Shown one piece after another: positions 59,573 through 64,000 of a stretch of DNA of 64,000 nucleotides. Numbering within the stretch: the stretch's first letter is position 1; every line of letters begins with the position of its first letter. The DNA is from CAVVSD01 sp963750895. GTDB taxonomy: Bacteria; Actinomycetota; Thermoleophilia; Solirubrobacterales; Solirubrobacteraceae. The notes under the pieces are model-generated. The model was not told the DNA's origin, made no database searches, and worked only from the letters and a program-made list of their open reading frames with translations. A program made the translations under genes and the position numbers. The stretch is from assembly GCA_963750895.1 (NCBI GenBank), contig CAVVSD010000006.1:868001-932000 (forward strand), given 5' to 3'.

Positions 59573-61234
59573 TCAGGCGGAGGCGCCGTCCTTGGCGGGC
59601 CGGCCGGCGGGACCGCCGGCCTTGTAGTGGGCGACGTGGGCGTCGCGCTCCTCGGGCGACATCTGGTTCAGCAGCACGTTCGGGCTGTTGAGCGTCGCGC
59701 CGCGGACCTCGTCGAGCGTCCACATCTTCTTGGGGTCGAGATCCAGGTGCGGCTGCGGGATCAGCGTGTTGCCGTCGTCGCGGACGTAGCCCAGGTCCTG
59801 CATGACGTCGGCGACGTCCATGCCGTGGTAGAGCGTCTCCCACTCGCGCTTGCCGGAGAGCTTGCCCATGGACGGCGTCGGGCGCCCGTTGTACTCGGGG
59901 CGGAACGCGACGGCGTCGGTCCAGTGGCAGGTCTCCGAGCAGTAGGTGCGCACCTGGCCGTCGACCTCGTCGACGACCATGTCCTCACGGATGAGGCACG
60001 GCACCATGCACGACCAGCAGCGGTGCGGGTACTCGTAGTCGGAGAGCCCGGGCTCGAAGGCGATCGGCTTGTGGCCGTTCTTCTTCGAGAGGTCGGCGTA
60101 GCGCTCCCACCACTTGCCGTACTTGTCGTACCAGCCCGGGTACTTGTGCTCGAACCACTCGAAGTCGGTGTCGTCCATCGCGTCGATCCGCCAGTAGTTG
60201 GCGAACCAGCCGGTGGCGAAGAACTGCGCGACCTCGTGGATGTAGCCCTTGTTCCAGATGCGGTCCCACGCTTCCTCGACGAGGTCGTGCGGGATCGTCA
60301 GGCCGTACTTCTCCAGCGGGACCAGGTAGCTGCGGTAGTAGTCGTCGTAGATCCAGCGGCGCCACGACTCCGCGTAGCTGTCGCGGTCCTTGCGGCGGTC
60401 CTTCGTGCCGTACTCGATGAACGTGCCGATGGCGGCGTCCACGACGGCGTGGTTGTTCCACCAGGCGTAGCGCAGGTCGCGCTCGAGCAGCTCCCGGTTG
60501 CGCTCGTCGGCGAGCGCCATGAGGATGATCGAGTAGCCGTTGGAGATGTGGCGCGACTCGTCGGACTGCACCGAGTGGAAGACCGTCGGCAGCAGGTAGT
60601 CGCCGTTGGCCGCCGCCTCGCCGGGCATCGCGACGAAGAGCACGTTGGTGAACGCGGTCTCCGCGACGATCGTCAGGTAGACGTTGGCCGCCGTGATGGC
60701 GTCGCCGGTGATGAACCCCTCGCCGAACTGCCGGCCGATCGTCCCCGCGTAGCAGTTCGAGAACGCCTTCTCGGTGATGTCGAACCCGGCCGGGTCGATG
60801 TAGTGGTTCATGTACAGCCGCTTGAGGTTCATCTGGATCGTCGAGTGACGGACCTCGTCGATCATCTGGATGGCCAGGCCGTTGTGGACCTCGGGGTTCG
60901 GGACCGCGTTGATGGCCAGCGGCATCGCCCGTGCGGCGGAGATCTCGGGGAACGGGATGATGGAGAGGAAGAGCTTCTGCCACTCCATCCAGCGCTCCTG
61001 GACCTGCCGGAACATGTTGCCGCGGATGGCGCCGTCCATCGCGCCGAAGACGCGGTTGTCCTTCTCCTCCTCCATCGGGAAGTAGGAGCGCAGGACCTGC
61101 TTGAGCGGATCCTTCTTCGGGGCCTTCTCGAACGTGTAGTCGGTCGGGTACTTGTCGACCGGCTCCACGAAGGTCGGGTCCCAGGACAGCTCCTGGATCT
61201 TGTTGTGAGCCTTCGTGATGCTGGCTCTGCTCAT
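59573..61234 (-). CDS. prmA: Propane monooxygenase hydroxylase large (alpha) subunit
   Basis: A 553-residue diiron subunit. Ligands in the expected E..ExxH..E..ExxH layout are Glu97, Glu127/His130 (DEVRH), Glu192 (AETAF) and Glu226/His229 (DESRH). A Cys-containing segment (HRCWSCMVPC, YCSETCHW) near residues 408-438 is typical of PrmA/MimA. This places it in the group acting on propane, acetone or phenols rather than methane. The start overlaps the IclR stop (ATGA), so the regulator and oxygenase are translationally coupled. Substrate is inferred from the cluster. Confidence 0.95.
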   Translation of the reverse strand: MSRASITKAHNKIQELSWDPTFVEPVDKYPTDYTFEKAPKKDPLKQVLRSYFPMEEEKDNRVFGAMDGAIRGNMFRQVQERWMEWQKLFLSIIPFPEISAARAMPLAINAVPNPEVHNGLAIQMIDEVRHSTIQMNLKRLYMNHYIDPAGFDITEKAFSNCYAGTIGRQFGEGFITGDAITAANVYLTIVAETAFTNVLFVAMPGEAAANGDYLLPTVFHSVQSDESRHISNGYSIILMALADERNRELLERDLRYAWWNNHAVVDAAIGTFIEYGTKDRRKDRDSYAESWRRWIYDDYYRSYLVPLEKYGLTIPHDLVEEAWDRIWNKGYIHEVAQFFATGWFANYWRIDAMDDTDFEWFEHKYPGWYDKYGKWWERYADLSKKNGHKPIAFEPGLSDYEYPHRCWSCMVPCLIREDMVVDEVDGQVRTYCSETCHWTDAVAFRPEYNGRPTPSMGKLSGKREWETLYHGMDVADVMQDLGYVRDDGNTLIPQPHLDLDPKKMWTLDEVRGATLNSPNVLLNQMSPEERDAHVAHYKAGGPAGRPAKDGASA

Positions 61235-62163
61235 GGTGAGGCTTCCTCCCCTGTCGGAACGGGTGGCTGCACAGAAGTGCGGTCTGAACGTTCGCCGGGC
61301 AGCGGCGCCCGCTCAAGAACGCCGGTGTCTTCCGAGATCGCTGGAACCGCGGGGGTGCTGAGCACCTCCGAGGCCTTGCACGCGACGTCCGTCAGCACCT
61401 CGGCGAGGGTCTCGCGCTCCGTGTCGAAGCAGCGCGAGGACATCGACAGCCCGAGGGCCGCGACGGCGCGCCCGCGGGCGTCGACGACGGGCTTGGCGAG
61501 GCAGCAGAAGTCGACGTCGAACTCCTCGCGGTCGAACGCGACCTCGCCGGCGCGGATGTCGTCGAGCTGCGCGCGCAGCCCTTCGGGCGAGACGATCGTG
61601 TGCGGCGTGTACGGCCGCAGGCCCCGCTCGATGTAGCGGTCGAGCGCGGGCGCGTCGAGCAGCGAGAGCGCGACCTTGCCGAGCGCGAGGGCGTGGGCGT
61701 TGGAGCCGATGCGGGTGCCGAGCCCGGGCATGCGCGGCATGCCCTGGCGGCCGCGGGCGAGCGGGATCACGACCTGCCCGGAGTGCGCCGCCGCGAGGTA
61801 GACCCGCTTGTGCGAGCGCTCGAAGAGCTCGTCGAGCAGTCCGCCCAGACCGGCGGGGACCTCGCGCGCCCGGTCCGGCGGCACGATGCCGGCCGCCTCG
61901 GAGGTGAGGTGGTACGCACCGCCGCGGGAGCGGACGGTGAAGCCCTCCTGGCAGAGCGTGTCGAGCAGGTTGTACGCCGTCGACGTGCTCTTCCCGAGCG
62001 CCTCGGCCACCTCGTCGGCGCGCATGCCGTCCTCGGCGTGCGCCAGGAGCGCGAGCAGGCGCAGCACGCTGCGCGCGGTGCTGACGCCACGAGACCGTGC
62101 GCCTGGAACGGGCACGGCGTGAAGGCTCTCGGCGATGCCCGGCTCCTCTCTCCTCGGAACCAT
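61231..62163 (-). CDS. IclR-family regulator in the prm operon
   Basis: A 310-residue regulator. The winged helix is TARSVLRLLALLAHAEDGMRADEVAEALGKSTSTAYNLL in two blocks (about 30-70). The effector domain has GSNAHALALGKVALSLLDAP, the RGL segment and FDVDFCCLAKPVVDARGRAVAALGLSM. Its stop overlaps the prmA start, so it should be made with the oxygenase and may act as its own operon's regulator. The N-terminal 28 residues are unusual; a later GTG (in HAVPVP) preceded by a GA-rich stretch is possible. Effector unknown. Confidence 0.87.
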   Translation of the reverse strand: MVPRREEPGIAESLHAVPVPGARSRGVSTARSVLRLLALLAHAEDGMRADEVAEALGKSTSTAYNLLDTLCQEGFTVRSRGGAYHLTSEAAGIVPPDRAREVPAGLGGLLDELFERSHKRVYLAAAHSGQVVIPLARGRQGMPRMPGLGTRIGSNAHALALGKVALSLLDAPALDRYIERGLRPYTPHTIVSPEGLRAQLDDIRAGEVAFDREEFDVDFCCLAKPVVDARGRAVAALGLSMSSRCFDTERETLAEVLTDVACKASEVLSTPAVPAISEDTGVLERAPLPGERSDRTSVQPPVPTGEEASP

Positions 62164-62231
62164 CGGACCCGTCGCCCGGCTCCCCGGCCGGCCGACGAGA
62201 TCAGTGCATCACTCGGGGCGTTACATGCCCG

Positions 62232-63752
62232 CTACACGGACGAGCGCCGGAGCGCTGCGGTCCGTGCGGCGGCGAGGCTGCGGCGCGGATCGGCGTAGTC
62301 GATCGCGGCGAGCAGGCGCTGCCATGCGACGAGGTCGTCGTCGCCGGAGGCCGTCCGGACCCACGACCAGAGGGCGTCGGCGTCGCCGGAGGTGAGGACC
62401 GCCTGGCGCAGCCAGCCCTCGAGCTCCTCGCGCTCGCCGCGGATGCCCGGGGCGTCGGAGAACGGCAGGAGCGGACCGGGGTACGCGGCCGCTGCGTCGC
62501 CGATCGCGTTGTGGCCGAGCAGCGCGCGCACGTGGCGAAGATCGCTCTCCACGTCGCAGACCAGGCCGTAGGCGTGGGGGTCGATGGCGCCGTGCAGCAG
62601 CTTGCGCAGGCGCGACATCTCGACCCGGATGCTCGCCGGGTGGCCGTCGTCGCCGTAGAGCTCGTCGCACAGCACGTCGGCGGCGACCGGCCCGCGGTGG
62701 AGGGTGAGGAGGGTGAGCAGCTCGACGTGGCGGCGGCGCAGCTGGACCGTGCGGCCGTCGAGCACGACCTCGGGCTCCGCGCCGAGGAGGCGCAGCTCGA
62801 GCACGGGCCGCACCACCCGCACGCGCTGCGCGCGCGGGCGCACGAGATAGGCGTCGCCGTCCTCGAGGGGCTCGGCGACGGCCTCGAGCCCCGACGGGAG
62901 CACGAGCGGCCCGCCGCCGACCGGGATCGTCGCCATGCCGCCGAGCGACCAGTGCTGGGTCGGGTCGAGCAGGACGCGTCCGCTGCGGGTGACGAGCGCG
63001 GCCCCGGCCGACTCCGGACGCAGCAGGTTCCCGTAGCGCGCGCGGAGGCGGTCGTCGCGCTCGCGCAGCCCGCGCTGGAGGAGCTCCTGGATCGCCCGCG
63101 CCGTGGCGACGACGACCGAGAGGCTGTGCGGGTGCACGCTGGCCATGTCGCCGGTGAGGTCGATGATCCCGAGCAGGCGCCCGGTGTCCGGATCGGTCAC
63201 CGGCGCGGCGGCGCAGGTCCAGCGCTGGACGGGCTCGGTGAAGTGCTCGGCGGCGAAGACCTGCACGGCGTGATCGGCGGCGAGCGCGGTGCCGACGGCG
63301 TTCGTCCCCGCGCCGGCCTCGCTCCACAGCGCGCCCTCGACGAAGTTCATGTCGTCGGCCGCGCGGTTGCGCAGGCGCGTGTCGCCGCGGATGCTCAGCA
63401 GCATCCCGTCGGCGTCGCTGACGACGGTCAGGTGGTCGGCCTCCACCGAGGCGAGCGCCATGCACTCCTCGATGAGCGGGGCGGCGACCGCGAGCGGGTG
63501 GTCGTGCCAGAGATCGCGGACGCCCTCGAGCTCGACGACCGACGGCGCGGCCTGGCGGCCCGTCGGATCGACGCCCGCGTCGCGCGAGCGCAGCCAGGAA
63601 TCGGCGATCGGGTCGCGGATCTGCGGGGTGCCGGGATCCTCGTCGTCGGTCTCGCGGCCGTCGACGAAGTCCTCCCATGCGTCGCGGAGCTCACGCGCCC
63701 GCTTCGCCGGGATCGTCGTGGCATCGACCGCTACCCAAGGGTTGTGTGACAC
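62232..63752 (-). CDS. GAF-domain (AcoR-like) regulator with C-terminal winged helix
   Basis: A 506-residue protein from GTG 63752. The GAF half (about 45-240) has the AcoR/MimR pattern RDPIADSWLRSRDAGVDP, NFVEGALWSEAGAGTNAVG, AEHFTEPVQRWTCAAAPVTDP and LLGIIDLTGDM. There is no AAA+ sigma-54 activation domain and no Fis helix. Instead the C-terminal part (about 315-400) carries an OmpR/SARP-like winged helix (QLRRRHVELLTLLTLHRG, RVEMSRLRKLLHG). In M. smegmatis an AcoR-like activator, MimR, drives the mim operon; this could be its analogue with a different output domain. It ends 68 bases upstream of the IclR gene and is likely in the same transcription direction. Confidence 0.82.
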   Translation of the reverse strand: MSHNPWVAVDATTIPAKRARELRDAWEDFVDGRETDDEDPGTPQIRDPIADSWLRSRDAGVDPTGRQAAPSVVELEGVRDLWHDHPLAVAAPLIEECMALASVEADHLTVVSDADGMLLSIRGDTRLRNRAADDMNFVEGALWSEAGAGTNAVGTALAADHAVQVFAAEHFTEPVQRWTCAAAPVTDPDTGRLLGIIDLTGDMASVHPHSLSVVVATARAIQELLQRGLRERDDRLRARYGNLLRPESAGAALVTRSGRVLLDPTQHWSLGGMATIPVGGGPLVLPSGLEAVAEPLEDGDAYLVRPRAQRVRVVRPVLELRLLGAEPEVVLDGRTVQLRRRHVELLTLLTLHRGPVAADVLCDELYGDDGHPASIRVEMSRLRKLLHGAIDPHAYGLVCDVESDLRHVRALLGHNAIGDAAAAYPGPLLPFSDAPGIRGEREELEGWLRQAVLTSGDADALWSWVRTASGDDDLVAWQRLLAAIDYADPRRSLAAARTAALRRSSV

Positions 63753-63813
63753 CGGCCCGCGTCCTCCCCGCCGACCGGTCGGCCTCCAGCGATGCGGGAA
63801 GACCGACGGCTTC

Positions 63814-63842
63814 TTGGCAGTTGTGGCAACCCACACTAGCGT
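63814..63842 (+). promoter_or_regulatory. Probable sigma-70-type promoter for the gene at 63890
   Basis: TTGGCA (63814-63819) and TAGCGT (63837-63842) are 17 bases apart, close to the actinobacterial consensus. GTTG-TGG-CAAC (63820-63830), a small palindrome, sits in the spacer and could bind a regulator. The region divides the GAF-type regulator gene from the rightward gene. Promoter assignment is by pattern only. Confidence 0.45.
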
Positions 63843-63889
63843 CGCCGCCGGTCGAGGTCGAATGTCGTTCACGTGAGGAGTGCTTCCGC

Positions 63890-64000
63890 ATGTCCACCGT
63901 CTCGCAGCAGCTCCCGGCCGACGCGATCGTGACGTCCGCCCGCCGAGCCGATCCCCGTTCCGTCCGGCGATCCTGCGGTGCTGGGACTCCCCAGCTTCGT
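63890..64000 (+). CDS. Probable GPR1/FUN34/YaaH-type carboxylate transporter, 5' fragment, frameshifted
   Basis: ATG 63890 follows GAGGAG eight bases upstream. The first 16 codons (MSTVSQQLPADAIVTS) are in one frame. After 63938 the +1 frame gives PAEPIPVPSGDPAVLGLPSF, which resembles the start of actinobacterial YaaH-family acetate/succinate channels (DPAVLGLPSF before the first helix). One extra base near 63938 would join them. The protein continues beyond the window, so family assignment rests on about 20 residues and is tentative. A carboxylate channel next to an alkane oxidation cluster would be sensible. Confidence 0.4.
   Translation, partial: MSTVSQQLPADAIVTSARRADPRSVRRSCGAGTPQLR

Noticed and set aside
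7818..63938. Programmed +1 frameshifting as the cause of the frame changes
   Set aside because: No shared slippery sequence, no stop codon in the zero frame at the sites, and the genes have unrelated functions. Kept only as an alternative in the finding.
1..64000. tRNA or rRNA genes, insertion sequences, prophage or integrase genes
   Set aside because: I looked in the intergenic gaps and found no cloverleaf-like sequence ending in CCA, no rRNA motifs, and no transposase or integrase motifs in the coding regions.

Overview
The window is 64 kb of very GC-rich DNA with dense, strand-switching operons, many GTG starts and ATGA stop/start overlaps. Together with an actinobacterial type IV pilus locus, a shikimate kinase/dehydroquinate synthase fusion and a propane-monooxygenase (prm/mim) cluster, this points to a high-GC actinobacterium, most likely class Thermoleophilia (Solirubrobacterales; Conexibacter or Patulibacter-like). 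The class assignment is inference from gene content; no rRNA gene is present to test it.

Layout. 1-0.9 kb: the 3' end of pilC (pilus inner-membrane platform). 0.9-20.9 kb: about 20 kb of mixed housekeeping, regulatory and transport genes: STAS protein, K+ channel, a TrmO fusion, a two-PAS histidine kinase, an ArsR-SRPBCC fusion with a near-leaderless promoter, LRR and YbjQ proteins, ring-cleaving dioxygenase, SulP transporter, copper P-type ATPase, chromate transporter, HD protein, alpha/beta hydrolase plus flavin monooxygenase, RNase D, and GluQ tRNA synthetase. 20.9-31.1 kb: pilus structural and assembly genes: two near-identical pilins, a third pilin, PilV-, PilW- and PilX-like minor pilins, prepilin peptidase, and pilMNO plus a PilP-like protein. 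31.2-35.3 kb: aroC, aroKB, aroQ and an M24 peptidase. 35.4-39.0 kb: a membrane GGDEF/HD-GYP protein and a small two-component pair. 39.1-41.8 kb: an FUSC-type transporter and a HAD phosphatase. 41.8-46.6 kb: a five-gene catabolic operon (flavin hydroxylase, two FAH-family enzymes, BBE-type oxidase, cupin). 46.7-52.6 kb: a decayed DUF559 gene, an amidase and a GH15 enzyme sharing a palindromic intergenic site, an acyltransferase and a membrane protein.

52.6-63.8 kb is a leftward soluble diiron monooxygenase cluster: a GAF-type regulator, an IclR regulator, prmA, prmB, prmC, prmD, amidohydrolase, MIP18/DUF59 protein, zinc alcohol dehydrogenase and a divergent GroEL. PrmABCD should hydroxylate a short alkane, the dehydrogenase should oxidise the alcohol, and the GroEL and DUF59 proteins probably help fold or metallate the oxygenase. 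The window ends in the start of a probable YaaH-type carboxylate transporter.

A striking cross-cutting feature is at least ten sites where a conserved gene changes frame by exactly +1, as though one extra base were present (around 7818, 15570, 22368, 23562, 28648, 34566, 34613, 52277, 52293 and 63938). One further gene (46662-47777) carries both a loss and a gain of a base. Insertion errors in the assembly are the simplest explanation. Frame-corrected gene boundaries are given here because uncorrected reading produces chimeric proteins; for example, three pilin-type genes fuse into one 817-codon frame between 22023 and 24476.
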